Made by a program: the position numbers and the translations under genes. From NCBI GenBank assembly GCA_022225965.2, contig JAKJXP020000014.1, positions 372,001 through 436,000 of the forward strand: DNA of 64,000 nt. The letters are read 5' to 3'. The DNA is from Diatrype stigma (taxonomy: Eukaryota; Ascomycota; Sordariomycetes; Xylariales; Diatrypaceae). Below are positions 12,211 to 22,412 of the stretch, piece by piece (position 1 is the first letter of the stretch; each line of letters starts with the position of its first letter). Under the pieces are notes generated by a model. That model was not told the DNA's origin and did no database searches. It saw only the letters and a list, made by a program, of their open reading frames with translations.

Positions 12211-12255
12211 AGGTGGCCGAGCTTTGGGGCTGGCCGATCTTTGGGGCTAAGACGT
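12211..12255 (-). repeat. Right terminal inverted repeat
   Basis: Exact reverse complement of the left arm over 45 bp, so the two 17-bp units lie at 12215-12231 and 12232-12248. Identity stops abruptly inside, where AATTT on the left faces TATTA on the right. Confidence 0.9.
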
Positions 12256-12449
12256 TATGTAAGGTATGTATGTATGTACCTACTTACCATGGCCTGCAGG
12301 GACGGACTGGCAGTGGGGTTTAGTTCCAGGGTTACATTTACATACGTACGTAGTTAACTCCCGATTTCTCAGCCTCTCACAACTCCTTACCATCCATTCA
12401 CCATAACAGATTTGGCAACACATATCTAGAAGAGGCGCCACTAATAATT

Positions 12450-13715
12450 ATGGCTACACAACAAGCTCCTAGTATCCCTAACCTCAAGGACAGGATACCT
12501 AAGCTAGAACCTCGACGCAAGCGGGCGCCTCCGTCCAACCCAGCCGCCGTTCCAGAGACTCCGGCCCTTCCACCGCCACCAGACCCGTCATCGGTCCAGT
12601 TCCAGGTTCCCAGCCGCCGCATCCTGTCTACCAAGGACCACGAGCTCTTTCTCGGGTCCACTGCCTATAACCTCATCCTGGGCTTCATCTTCGGTCTCTC
12701 GGATGCTGTAGTAGATACCCCGATCTCAGCCGTCAAGGATGACGACTGCAGCCCTGCTGTCAAGTCCATTCTCGGCATACTAGATGCAGCAGAGGACCTG
12801 GTGCGGGACACGCCGCCGGACGACTCGGAAGGGTCGCGCTTTGGCAACAAGACCTTCCGCACGTTCCTCGACAAAGCCAAGGCTGAGAGCCAGTCCTGGC
12901 ACAACCGGCTCGGCATATCCTCCCAGGATGCAATTTCGGAGGTTGAGACCTATCTCCTGCAGTCGTTCGGCAACAAAACCAGGATCGACTATGGATCGGG
13001 CCACGAGCTCAACTTCATGATATGGCTTCTATGCCTATATCAGCTCGGGATACTCCAGAAGTCTGACTTCAAAGCTGTGGTGTTGAAAGTCTTTGTTCGC
13101 TATCTGAGCTTGATGCGCACGATCCAATTGTCGTATTACCTCGAACCAGCTGGCTCCCACGGCGTCTGGGGCCTAGATGACTACCAGTTCCTGCCGTTCT
13201 TGTTCGGCGCCAGCCAGCTTCTCAACCATCCGTTCATAACACCTCTAGCGATCCACCAGCAGCTCACACTCGAGGAATTCGGCAGCGACTATATGTATCT
13301 GGGCCAGGTGAACTTCGTCAACAGTACTAAAACAGTGCAGGGTCTGCGTTGGCACAGTCCGATGCTGGACGACATCTCTTCGGCAAAGAGCTGGAACAAG
13401 ATCGAAGGTGGGATGCGGAAGATGTTCGTTGCCGAGGTCCTGAAGAAGCTGCCAGTCATGCAGCACTTCCTCTTTGGATCACTGGTGCCCGCCGTAGAAG
13501 GCATGAGCACCGAGACCGAGGCCGGGCTGGCGAATGAAGAAGACGAGACCGAAGGCGGAGGCGTGGTCGTTGAGCACGATGGCGTCAGACATGTGCACCA
13601 TGCCAGTAGCTGGGGTGATTGCTGTGGCATCAAGGTGCCCAGTGCTGTGGCTGCTTCGCAGGCTATGAAGAAGAGCGGCGCGGGACAATCGCTGCGTAGG
13701 ATTCCGTTTGATTAA
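12450..13715 (+). CDS. PP2A activator, peptidyl-prolyl isomerase PTPA/Rrd family (421 aa)
   Basis: A single exon of usual family length. PTPA proteins bind the PP2A and PP2A-like catalytic subunits, assist activation and metal loading, and show proline isomerase activity. Hallmark blocks are YGSGHELNF at 181-189, GVWGLDDYQFLPFLFG at 238-253, then SAKSWNKIEGGMRKMF and FLFGSLVPA further on. The first 55 residues are a Pro-rich disordered segment. The tail ends in a Gly/Asp/Glu linker followed by SSWGDCCGIKVPSAVAA. Yeast has two paralogues, Rrd1 and Rrd2. The moderate C-terminal extension seems closer to Rrd2-type fungal proteins, but that call is tentative. The ATG lies about 195 bp from the MITE-like element, which therefore sits in its promoter region. 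Confidence 0.96.
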   Translation: MATQQAPSIPNLKDRIPKLEPRRKRAPPSNPAAVPETPALPPPPDPSSVQFQVPSRRILSTKDHELFLGSTAYNLILGFIFGLSDAVVDTPISAVKDDDCSPAVKSILGILDAAEDLVRDTPPDDSEGSRFGNKTFRTFLDKAKAESQSWHNRLGISSQDAISEVETYLLQSFGNKTRIDYGSGHELNFMIWLLCLYQLGILQKSDFKAVVLKVFVRYLSLMRTIQLSYYLEPAGSHGVWGLDDYQFLPFLFGASQLLNHPFITPLAIHQQLTLEEFGSDYMYLGQVNFVNSTKTVQGLRWHSPMLDDISSAKSWNKIEGGMRKMFVAEVLKKLPVMQHFLFGSLVPAVEGMSTETEAGLANEEDETEGGGVVVEHDGVRHVHHASSWGDCCGIKVPSAVAASQAMKKSGAGQSLRRIPFD

Positions 13716-13914
13716 AGACTTACTGATCGTGGCATTCGCTATTACTCCCGATTAAGTTTGGGTGAGCACTTTTATGCTGACCATTTGGACTTCGTAAAAT
13801 CCTCTCAGAGAGGCATGATACAAGGGATTCCTCGCGTCATTCTTGGGCTGCTCGTGCTTTTGGAACTCAGCAGATGTAGTAAGGCACGGCCAAGGGGGCG
13901 GTTCAGAGTCAAGT

Positions 13915-14127
13915 TCAAAAGAAGTGCGGAGCTGCCCAGGTAATAATCTTCATAGAACCAGCATTTGTAAAGGACTGTTCGATTCCTACGGTTGGAAGAA
14001 AGTTCCATGCTCCCCCCTCAAAGCAACCCTGCGCTAGGCATCCTGCAATAACTAGAATACAGGTGACTACAAGAAAACTACGGGCCATTCTGTTGCCCCC
14101 TATATACCTATCCGTGTACAAAGCCAT
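13915..14127 (-). CDS. Possible small secreted peptide (57-70 aa)
   Basis: The frame opens with ATG at 14127 and again at 14088. From the second ATG it reads as a classical signal peptide (basic MARS, hydrophobic core FLVVTCILVIAGCLA) followed by a short mature part of about 38 residues with one further Cys. Size and signal would fit a small secreted protein, but there is no family match, no Cys pattern and no clear intron extending it. Confidence 0.25.
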   Translation of the reverse strand: MALYTDRYIGGNRMARSFLVVTCILVIAGCLAQGCFEGGAWNFLPTVGIEQSFTNAGSMKIITWAAPHFF

Positions 14128-14680
14128 GCCAAGGAGTCCAGTAATCTGCGTAACCCCGCTGCTGGTATAAGCGACACGATAGCCACGTGAACCACTTCAG
14201 AGTGCCCCGAACCTTCTACGTTAACAAGATAATCCTGACAGCCAGCCAAACGAGATCCACGGCGCCTAGAGCCGCCCTTTCCTCACTTCCCGGTGACCCC
14301 CAACCAACCAGTAGAAAACCCGCAATACGGTGGTGATGGCGCACCAAGAAGCAATGGGCCCTTGTGTACGTCAATATCGCACTCAGCAGCCGGCTTCTAT
14401 GACACTCGTGCTGCCTACATTCGCCTCACGCCGATTGTTGTCTGCCTATTCAGTAAGCAGTTGAGACATCTCTCTCTCCCTGTCTCTTACCCCCCGCTGC
14501 ATACAGACACGCGCTCGTGGAATCGAACGCGCCGCCTCCGCCAAAAGGAAAAGGGGGGAAGGGGGAAGGGGGAAGGGGGGTAGGTGTTAATCCAGCAGCG
14601 GCGGTTTCTCAAAGGAGCCGTGTCCTCAGTCGGCGGAACCGCGCACGATGAGCGGTGCTACTTAGCTGATGTGATCCACG
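14128..14680. other. Intergenic, purine repeat, no other gene
   Basis: The region holds a GGGGAA repeat tract at about 14553-14583 and otherwise nothing supported. Confidence 0.5.
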
Positions 14681-15955
14681 CTAGAACGGAGAGAATAGGG
14701 GAGGTGAAGAAGAAGATAATGGTGGTGACGAGGATGATGAAGACAGCACAACCGGGTGGAGATCGACAAATCCAATTAACCCAGACGGAACCAGACCCGC
14801 CGTGGAGGTGGTGTTTCTCGTGTCGAGCACGGTCGCGAAACCCGAAACGCACGGCGAGAAGAAAGGGGGAGACAGAGACAGAGACAACGACGGCGCCTTC
14901 GTCGTCGCCGCCGCCGCCGCCGCCGTGACCACCGGGGGAGCCGCGACAGCGACAGTCCCGTTGCGGAACCCGCTGCCGTCAGCCCCGAGGTACGGTCCCG
15001 AGCTGGCGCCGAGGACCGAGACGACCCGCATGCTCGTGGTGGTCAGCGTCCGGGTCCGGTCCAGCAGCGCAGTGATCGTAGTAGTCACAAGGGGGTCCCC
15101 GGTCAGAAGCTCCGCGCCTGTCTGCCTTGGCGTTGCTGCTGTTGTGCCCGCGTTAACCGCGGCCAGTGTCACGGTCTCGGTGGCGGCGACGAAGATGGTG
15201 CGGACGGCCGTGGATGTGGCGGTGACTGTCGTCGTCGTCGTCATCAGGGGAGACGGGAAGAAGCCGCAGCCTTTGGTGCTGGGGTTTTCTTGCGGCGTTG
15301 GCGGTGATGGTGATGGCAATGGTGGCCGTAGGGGCGACAATGTGGGCACTGGAGATTCCGTAGCAGCAGTACCATCCGCAGCAACAGCAGTGACGGTTAT
15401 AGGCTCTGTATGTGCCTGCTGTGCCTGCGATGATTGCTCAACACCCGCCCGGACTCCCGGCTGCCCCAAGCAGGTGCTTGTTGTGCTGGTGTTCTGGTAC
15501 GTCGGCGTGGTATTGGTGATGGCGGCCGTGGCGGTGGAAATGCTGAACCTGAGAGCGCTTGCACTAGGAATACCAATACGGCTGCTACCGAGAAGATTGG
15601 CGCTGGCGCTGGCGCTGGAGCTGGAGCTGCTGCTGGAGCTGCTGTTGTAGTTGAATGGTGCCGCTGCAGTAGCAGCGGACGTTGCGAGCGAAACTATTAT
15701 CGCTGGCCCAGTGCCGCCGCCGGCACCATCGTCGTCACGAGGGGTTACCTGTAGCCGGGCGGGGAGGGATGCGGGCAGGGGGTGGTGGTCTATCGGGTTG
15801 CCCCTTTTCTCAATATAGAGTGTCTGCTTGTACAAAGACCCGAGTCTCTCCTGCGACCCTTCCTGGTGGTTCTTCGAGCGCCAGTTGTACGGGGCGCCGC
15901 GGACCTGGAGCGACAGGAGAGCGCACAGCGCGCCGAGGTGGGCGACTAGGACCAT
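14681..15955 (-). CDS. Secreted Ser/Thr/Ala-rich protein, possibly cell-wall mucin-like (424 aa)
   Basis: An uninterrupted frame starts at an ATG in the strong context ACCATGG (plus-strand CCATGG at 15952-15957). It begins with a signal peptide (hydrophobic LVAHLGALCALLSL, likely cleaved near RGA). The rest is low-complexity: a run of ten Ser near residue 110, Thr tracts such as MTTTTTVTATSTAV, Ala runs, and Pro/Ser spacers. This composition resembles heavily O-glycosylated fungal wall or secreted mucins. There is no clear C-terminal GPI signal, since the tail is poly-Ser/Pro rather than hydrophobic. The opposite strand is also open for 282 codons, a by-product of triplet repeats; the signal peptide and Ser/Thr bias favour the minus strand. 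Introns near the 3' end cannot be excluded. Confidence 0.55.
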   Translation of the reverse strand: MVLVAHLGALCALLSLQVRGAPYNWRSKNHQEGSQERLGSLYKQTLYIEKRGNPIDHHPLPASLPARLQVTPRDDDGAGGGTGPAIIVSLATSAATAAAPFNYNSSSSSSSSSSASASANLLGSSRIGIPSASALRFSISTATAAITNTTPTYQNTSTTSTCLGQPGVRAGVEQSSQAQQAHTEPITVTAVAADGTAATESPVPTLSPLRPPLPSPSPPTPQENPSTKGCGFFPSPLMTTTTTVTATSTAVRTIFVAATETVTLAAVNAGTTAATPRQTGAELLTGDPLVTTTITALLDRTRTLTTTSMRVVSVLGASSGPYLGADGSGFRNGTVAVAAPPVVTAAAAAATTKAPSLSLSLSPPFFSPCVSGFATVLDTRNTTSTAGLVPSGLIGFVDLHPVVLSSSSSSPPLSSSSPPLFSPF

Positions 15956-16706
15956 GGTGGAGATGATGGCTTCCTTGTCTGTTCTCTCGTTTACCTAACG
16001 GCTGGGAGTAAAACGATCAAGAAGATTTCTATGCTCAGTAGTGCTCAGAATCTAATGTATCACTAGGGAAACCACAGGAACCCCGTCCTCGGCTCGGGAG
16101 GCTGATGTCACCATTTTATGTTATCCTCGATACGGGTGAAAGCTGGCATTGTTGCGTTCGTAGATAATACTCAATGCTCGAGGGGGTTGGGATCTGCCAC
16201 ATCTAGCTTATCAAGTGAGGTCTCAGGCTGCGTCTAGGTTAAGCGAAGAGAGACGCAACGGAGAATTTGTACTTTACCAAGGGATATATTCCCAACCTCC
16301 CTTTGACGTTCAACATTTCACTGGCAAATGGCACATCGAAGAAGTACATAAAATCTTTGTAATAATTGTGTTCAATGCTGTGGAGCGTAGTCTGTTCAAA
16401 GGTGTAGAACATTGGAGACGAGGGAGTGCTCCCAGATTCGCTCCTAGAGTTGCAACCCGACCATAATGAATGCCTTTGAGGGGCGCTCGCGCTTATACCA
16501 ATGCTTGCCAATGTATATGTAATGCCTCGCCTGGCGGTAAAATGCAAATGCAAGAGGGTATCAAAGCAACCTTAATAGAACGCCTCAACCCCATTGAGCA
16601 AAATCAAAAATGCTAGTCATACGCGTCTTAAATATGTCCATGTGCATCGCATGACCGAAGTCGGTCGTTCCGAACATGCCGCCTAGCCTTCCTTGCGCAA
16701 GTCCTC
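15956..16706. other. Intergenic, no supported gene
   Basis: Nothing beyond short chance frames is seen. It is probably the upstream region of the secreted protein gene plus the 3' flank of the next minus-strand gene. Confidence 0.5.
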
Positions 16707-17672
16707 CTAATCCTCCCAGATTGTCTCTAGGTCGAGGTCGCCCCGTCCTTCTGCACCACAAACACTCCACCTCTTGCGCTTATCTCTTGAGCCGAGTGCT
16801 ATAGCCCGACCACGCAGAGACGTATCCAGGCTGCTTCGTCCTTTGGACTCAGTCGAATCTCCACTGCCATCAGCCGCCTCTGCAGCTGCCTTTAATTGTG
16901 CCATCCTCTCAGCCTCCAGAGCTGCCTCCTCAGCGTCTGGGGAATCGGGTATCGTCTCGAGACTCGAGATGCTTGGACTGCGAGATCTAATGGAGCTCGG
17001 AGTTGACGGCACAGATGATGACGGATGATAGTTGGAGAAGTTATAGCCTATGGAGATGCCTTCAGGCCTGGAAGATGGAGAACTGGTTACGCTCGATGGA
17101 GTTGCGGGCAGCGATGATGTCGAGGCATTGGCCTGATAGAAAGACGTATACCGCGGAGATGTAGTGGTCGAGGCCGACATTCCTAAGATTGGCGAGCTGC
17201 TTCGCTCGACATGTCTCTTGTCTGCATCCAGTACCGATGTGCGTATAGGCGAGTCGGGAGGGAAAGCCTCATCGGCGGGTTTCCGTGGTGTACGGTTCCT
17301 GCTGGGCGACCTAGCTGGGCTAGCCGGGCGGAATAGTGGTGGGTATATTATACGACCAGTACCGTCAACACCGGGCATTGACCGCGTGCGTCCCATACTC
17401 GGCACCGTTAAACTACTGGCGGCTGACTTGGACCGAGTGTGTGTACCAGATAGAGGCGAGGTAGTTCGAGGCCTATATGGAAGAGACATGGCAGCATTGA
17501 GCCAGGAGGGGGAGCTAGGCGAGGTGGGCTCTGTAGACCTACGTATGTAGGGAGGCTTCCGATTCGGGTCGGAGTTATTGGTGATAATGGGTGCGGGGTG
17601 TTGCAGGCGCATTGCCGGTAACGGGGAAGAGCGGAACTCTTCCATCCTCTCCGTCTCGGGAACGGGCTCCAT
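16707..17672 (-). CDS. Disordered Ser/Pro/Arg-rich protein with conserved acidic C-terminus (321 aa)
   Basis: Single exon. The protein is largely disordered, with many SPR, SPS and TPSS motifs suggesting proline-directed phosphorylation sites. Two parts look constrained: the segment around SISSLETIPDSPDAEEAALEAE (about residues 238-259), likely helical, and the last ~25 residues, basic RDKRKRWSVCGAE followed by DLDLETIWED. Similar proteins in ascomycetes are generally annotated only as basic proline-rich proteins. No catalytic domain, signal peptide or membrane segment is visible. The start is the first ATG in frame (17672). Confidence 0.7.
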   Translation of the reverse strand: MEPVPETERMEEFRSSPLPAMRLQHPAPIITNNSDPNRKPPYIRRSTEPTSPSSPSWLNAAMSLPYRPRTTSPLSGTHTRSKSAASSLTVPSMGRTRSMPGVDGTGRIIYPPLFRPASPARSPSRNRTPRKPADEAFPPDSPIRTSVLDADKRHVERSSSPILGMSASTTTSPRYTSFYQANASTSSLPATPSSVTSSPSSRPEGISIGYNFSNYHPSSSVPSTPSSIRSRSPSISSLETIPDSPDAEEAALEAERMAQLKAAAEAADGSGDSTESKGRSSLDTSLRGRAIALGSRDKRKRWSVCGAEGRGDLDLETIWED

Positions 17673-18858
17673 CGTGGATCCAGGGAGTAGCCTAAGCTTC
17701 TAGTTCGACTTCGGGCCCATGGAAATCGACGGATCTATTTGGTAGATAACCTCGGAAGAACTAGTCTGCTAAACAGACCTCGAGATCGAATGCGTAATGT
17801 GTAGCAGAAAAGCGAATAAGCCGGGCAGTCCACCCCTTTGGAATGTGGATACCAGGGGCGCGATGGCACGAGCACGTACACAAACTCGTTACAAGGCAGG
17901 GTGACGAATGTTGTGAGACCGTGGGCGAGGCGTACTTTCCAGATTAGGGGAAAGGAGGATGTGACTGCCAGGTAGCATGCAGCGGAACTCTTGTACAACG
18001 ACCGGTAAGAAGCTCTCGCCTTTGACAGCTTGCCGGCGATGGATTTCGAACTACGACGATCGGGTCTCTGCAGCAGTCCGAAGCCAGCAGTGAACTGTCT
18101 TATGTAAGCTGGTACTAATGCGAAGTGATAGACGTGACGTGGGCGAACAATCGTAAGAGGCAGATAGCAGCCGTAAACCGTAAACCGTTTCCGTAAACCG
18201 TCTATGCCCTCGAGACTCCGGGACTGTCGTTGCAACCGCGTCCAAGATTGTGAGGGTTGAGTGTTACCGAAGAGATGCAGCGCCTTCCAGGTTGTATGGA
18301 AAATGGCGGTCGAAGTGTCCAGGCGATGTATGCTTCCTTATCTGCTTAGGCAGGTACCGAGCGTGCTTAGCTTGGCTACTTATGCTTTGGGAAGGAAGAG
18401 CAGGCAGGAACACGGGAGTGGAGGTAAACAGAGGAGGAACAGTCAATCTCGTCTCGACACAGATCGTGAGAGGAAAGGGCCAGAGAGACGTGGACGTGAA
18501 CGTGATAGGTGATGGTCTAGATGATAGGTGAACGGTGAATGGCGAATGATAAAGGGTGCGAACTTCGAAGGGGGTTTTTGGCGTGTCTTGGAATGCGCCG
18601 AGGGCACGGGCGTATGGGGTAGGTTTGGGGACTATTCGGGAAGTACAGGGGTGTATCTGCACCGTCTGCACCTGGGTCGCCTCACGGGATGGTTATTAGC
18701 TAGGAGATGGCAAGGGCGTCCGGCTAATGTTCCAGCGCCCACTGCGCCTCAGGCCCCTTAGTGGTCGCCTCCCGCAGAGCTAATCCAGATAAGGAGCTGG
18801 CATTGCTGCCGTTCAGGGAGCTGGGTAGTCCAGGTACTCGTAGGGAGGCGCAACAAAA
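17673..18858. other. Intergenic, no supported gene
   Basis: The stretch contains a small CGTAAAC-type repeat at about 18172-18201. Open frames on both strands have no recognisable features. Confidence 0.5.
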
Positions 18859-18863
18859 TACAT

Positions 18864-18909
<46 letters not shown>
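18859..18909. repeat. Compound (TACA)n(CA)n microsatellite
   Basis: Five TACA units run directly into about fifteen CA units. Confidence 0.95.
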
Positions 18910-18911
<2 letters not shown>

Positions 18912-21900
18912 CCAGGTTCTAGAGACGGCATCCAGGCGGATGGACAGACGAACCGTCATTCGGCCAGCAGCCGCAGCAGGACAGAAATTCCAGACTTTGA
19001 AGTTGAGCACATGAAGCTGGGTAGGTTGCCAGGGTAAACAAACACCTCATCAACGTTAAATGTCTTGGGTTTACTTAAATATCATGTTGTAGACCTCGGG
19101 ATATTGTTGATACAATAGGCGCGCCCTATGTACAATACACATGCGTGCCTCTCTCATCTGATATACCTATATACCTATATACCTACATACCTCGGAATAG
19201 GCATCCCAACTCCTAGGTTGAAGGGGCCAATAATGCAGATGAGTTATATGAGGATGGAGGATTGGCCTAATTCACTCCGTAGTCTTCAGCACCCCAGGCA
19301 CACTAGACGCCAGGGAGGTTATTCACTAGCTGCTCTGTGGCGGCTACCTTGATATCGATGTCGATGTTGCTCTTTAAGGTCTGGACAGAGCTGAGACCGC
19401 TTCTAACTACCTCCTACCTTCTCATATTGGATGTGGAAAAGGCCTCCTTTACCCCGGTACCAATGGGAATGCAGCATTATGCCATTCAGGGATATCGCCC
19501 ACCCAAGTGCGTTTGGGCTTCGAATAGTTGCATATCGTATCCGACGTGGCATGAATTGCTAAAGACTGAAGGGGCCGTGAATCTGTCGGTGACCCTGAGC
19601 AGCCCTAGTCAGTCCAGTCAGTTCGAACGGCCAGACAGCATAAGCATGAAGTTGCAAGTGGATACAACAGACTAGGTATATGAGGACACCTAAGCCAATG
19701 GGGAGCAGGCCTCCAGACTTTGCTCCTTTGGAATCTATGCCCTATAAACTTTAGTCAGCGGTTCTAGAATATCTGGGCAGCTGCTATAGGCACTGCTTAG
19801 CTGCAGCTGTTGGTCAACTGTTGCGGAACACCGAAACAGCAGTTTAGGAAGTGTGCGAACGATACAATAGGAGAACAGCAACTACACAACTGTCTAATGG
19901 CACCTGTGGTACCCAGCAGCCCAGGTATGAGAGTATGTCGATCGAGTCTCGGCTGTTGCGATGCTCGATAACTCCCCACGAATTGTGTCCAGAGAACAAC
20001 AGCAAAGCTACCTTACAGTAAGCTTCCAGGTGATGAACATGCGACCTGGACGATCTGGCTTCAACTGCATTCCAAGGGCTCAACAAATAAGTGGCTACAG
20101 GTGCTTGTCTCTAGTGTTCTAGGCTAGCCGAGGTGGGGAACAAGGCAGGTGTCGCTAACTTATCGACTGTTTTGCATGTACTATAGTATGTATGTATGAG
20201 TGTATGTATGTATGTACTATGTATGTACGCATCTAGGACAGACGCAGGTCATAACCTCGAGGACGTGCTCTCAACATTACTTAGCAGCAGAAGCTTCTTA
20301 GATTGCCAGATGGCTACCGTGACAACCGCGAGATCGCCCGTCGAGGCGCATCTAGGCGGTGATCCATCTATGATCTTAGGCCCGGGGTGTCCGGCAGTGT
20401 CACAGGCCACCGGAAGGCTCCCGGAGGCTGGGGATGCCGCATCCGTCTCCTGCCAGAGGTTTCCTATGCCACCTTAGCGCTCTGTCATTGGAGAAACCAG
20501 AAACCATCACTGCAAGATAGTGCACGGTGAAGATCTTGTTGCGTGTAACGTTGTGGTGTCACCATGCTCTCGGCGGCGGCGGCGAGGCGTAAAATCAAGG
20601 CGACAGCGCTATGCCGCTGATAAGTAAGAGTCGTAGTGAATCTATCATGGCACATTTTCACCACAGGCCGGGCGGAAAGTGGCTGGGAACATACGTATAA
20701 TGAGATGTTGCATTGGGGACATATGATTTGCGCCTCAATATATTTCATTTCATGGGCTAGACATTGACTATGAAGTGGGATAACAGCGAGTCTCTTAAGT
20801 TTTGACTCTCAGCTGATACATACTTCATCAGAGCAAGAGCGATTTCAGCTTACGAATAGAGTGGCCTATCTGTGAGCTGAAAAAGTCGAGATAACGTAGA
20901 TGACATATATTTGAGGTTATTGTTTAGTTGTCGACTCTCCTGGAAGCTCTCATCTATCGGTTATCATAAGGTGGAAGGGCTGCAGTTCACAGTTTCAAGT
21001 CTTAGTACGAGGTATACATAGTAGGTAGTACTAGCGTATTACCTTTCCTTCTTCTCATCTACCTGGTCAATTACTATGCTTAAGCGTGGCGAGCTTAGAT
21101 ACACACATAAAGCACCATCATTACATAAGTAAAAACAATGGATGGGCCTTGTTGATTCGCATGTCTCCCCCGTGCCATTGTTAGTTAAGCAAGCAATAGC
21201 GGTGGTGAGGTTAACAGGCCGCTCAACATCTTATCGAGAATTGGGTAACAGTGCAGTATATATAGGCCGTGATGCGGGAAACGGAGTGGTAGCCCCTTTC
21301 ATCATCCGGTATTCAAAGATGAACTCTCGATGGGTGTGTCAAACAGACTTTATAACGACCAAACCTAACAATAATGGCTCGTCTCCTAGCTTGCCGCTAT
21401 CTAGAGGTGTCGCAGTAGTTAGGAAGTGCGTCTCATCAACCTGGTTTCTTAGTCCTGATATCTTGGTCAGACTGTCAGAAAAGCATCGATTATTTGTGCC
21501 TATCACAGGCACGAAGCATCTATAGTTGTAGTGATAAAGTTACAATCCCGCTAATAAGGTAGGCTAGGTAGTAGGCCTAGTTCAATCCTCTTGGCTCCTA
21601 TGCTTGTCATTCAGCCTAGTCCTTGCTAATCCTGAGCTCTTGAGGCCTTCCATCTTTGGGGATTGGCTCACATCATCAAGGTGCAAAGTCCGTTAGTTGA
21701 ATTCTCCACTAAAGGGAGAAACTTGACCACGCCACGGTAGCTTAATTAAAGCCCATCACGAACGTGTTACCATCCCTTGATACTACTGAGTAGGCCCTGG
21801 AGACCCGATACGAGCTGTCAGTTCTCTGGTTAACTTGTTGGTGGTCATACGCACCGACATTTTCACTCTCGTGGATTGAGCAACTCAGCGTTATAGATGA

Positions 21901-22311
21901 AGATCAAGTCTGATTTTGTATTGTATAATGCAAAATATCCATAATGGCCTGTGCCAGCACCAATCAGCGGTTACTTTGAGGTTGCAACCATACATACAGA
22001 CATATTTGCAGGTGGCATTGGCGTTGACATTGGCGTACCGTCGTACTGGCTGACAGCGACTGGTTGGCTGCTATACAGGCCATATAGGCCATACAGGCAA
22101 TCTCCCTACTAGCCTAAACGGTCGACGTGAAGTGTCGCTAATCGCCAATTGCTGGCTACTCGTACCTACCTGTTCAAAAAAACATCACCAAAAACTTGCA
22201 GCCAAGCCTCCCCTACCGGCGTACTGGCGTACTGGCGTACTGGCATACCGGCATATAGGCATACCGGCATACATACCACCTTCCACCTACCACCTACCAG
22301 ATTTCCAACTT
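18910..22311. other. Long intergenic region, no supported gene
   Basis: The region has a GTAT-type repeat at about 20186-20228 and GCGTACTG/GCATACCG-type repeats at about 22218-22273. A 127-codon plus-strand frame (21142-21525, ATG start) has no family resemblance, signal peptide or neighbouring exon. It was not called as a gene. Confidence 0.5.
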
Positions 22312-22392
22312 ATGTTGCCCACGCTCACACCCACGCCCACACCCACACCCACAGCCACGCCCACGCCGACGTCGACCCCGACCCTCGAGTGA
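22312..22392 (+). promoter_or_regulatory. Upstream ORF encoding a Pro-Thr repeat peptide (26 aa)
   Basis: An ATG-initiated frame inside the leader of the mannosyltransferase gene encodes alternating Thr-Pro dipeptides from a CCCACA/CCCACG hexamer repeat (about 22325-22370). It stops 20 nt before the main ATG. Short uORFs just upstream of a start often reduce main-frame initiation. That role here is inferred and depends on the leader being transcribed from upstream of 22312. Confidence 0.4.
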
Positions 22393-22412
22393 ATCGACTA
22401 TATCGATCAACG

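Larger units (their letters stand above)
11807..12255. mobile_element. MITE-like non-autonomous DNA transposon, 449 bp
   Basis: The element has perfect 45-bp terminal inverted repeats (11807-11851 and 12211-12255) beginning ACGTCTTAGCCCC. It is bordered by identical 11-bp sequences TATGTAAGGTA at 11796-11806 and 12256-12266. The interior of about 359 bp is extremely AT-rich and has no coding potential. Long inverted repeats with a 9-11 bp target duplication point to the Mutator-like (MULE) superfamily. A TA duplication of Tc1/mariner type is the alternative if most of the border match is coincidental, because the flanks are rich in TATG. No transposase gene is present in the window, so it would depend on a copy elsewhere. 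Confidence 0.82.

Noticed and set aside
11805..12257. Tc1/mariner interpretation with a TA target duplication
   Set aside because: It is possible, but the identity of the flanks extends to 11 bp on both sides, which fits a Mutator-like duplication better. Kept as an alternative until other copies are compared.
14802..15650. 282-codon plus-strand frame over the secreted Ser/Thr-rich gene
   Set aside because: It has a Val/Ala/Thr-run composition that mirrors the minus-strand triplet repeats and lacks a signal peptide or domain.
21142..21525. 127-codon plus-strand frame with an ATG
   Set aside because: No family resemblance and no supportive splice sites or context.
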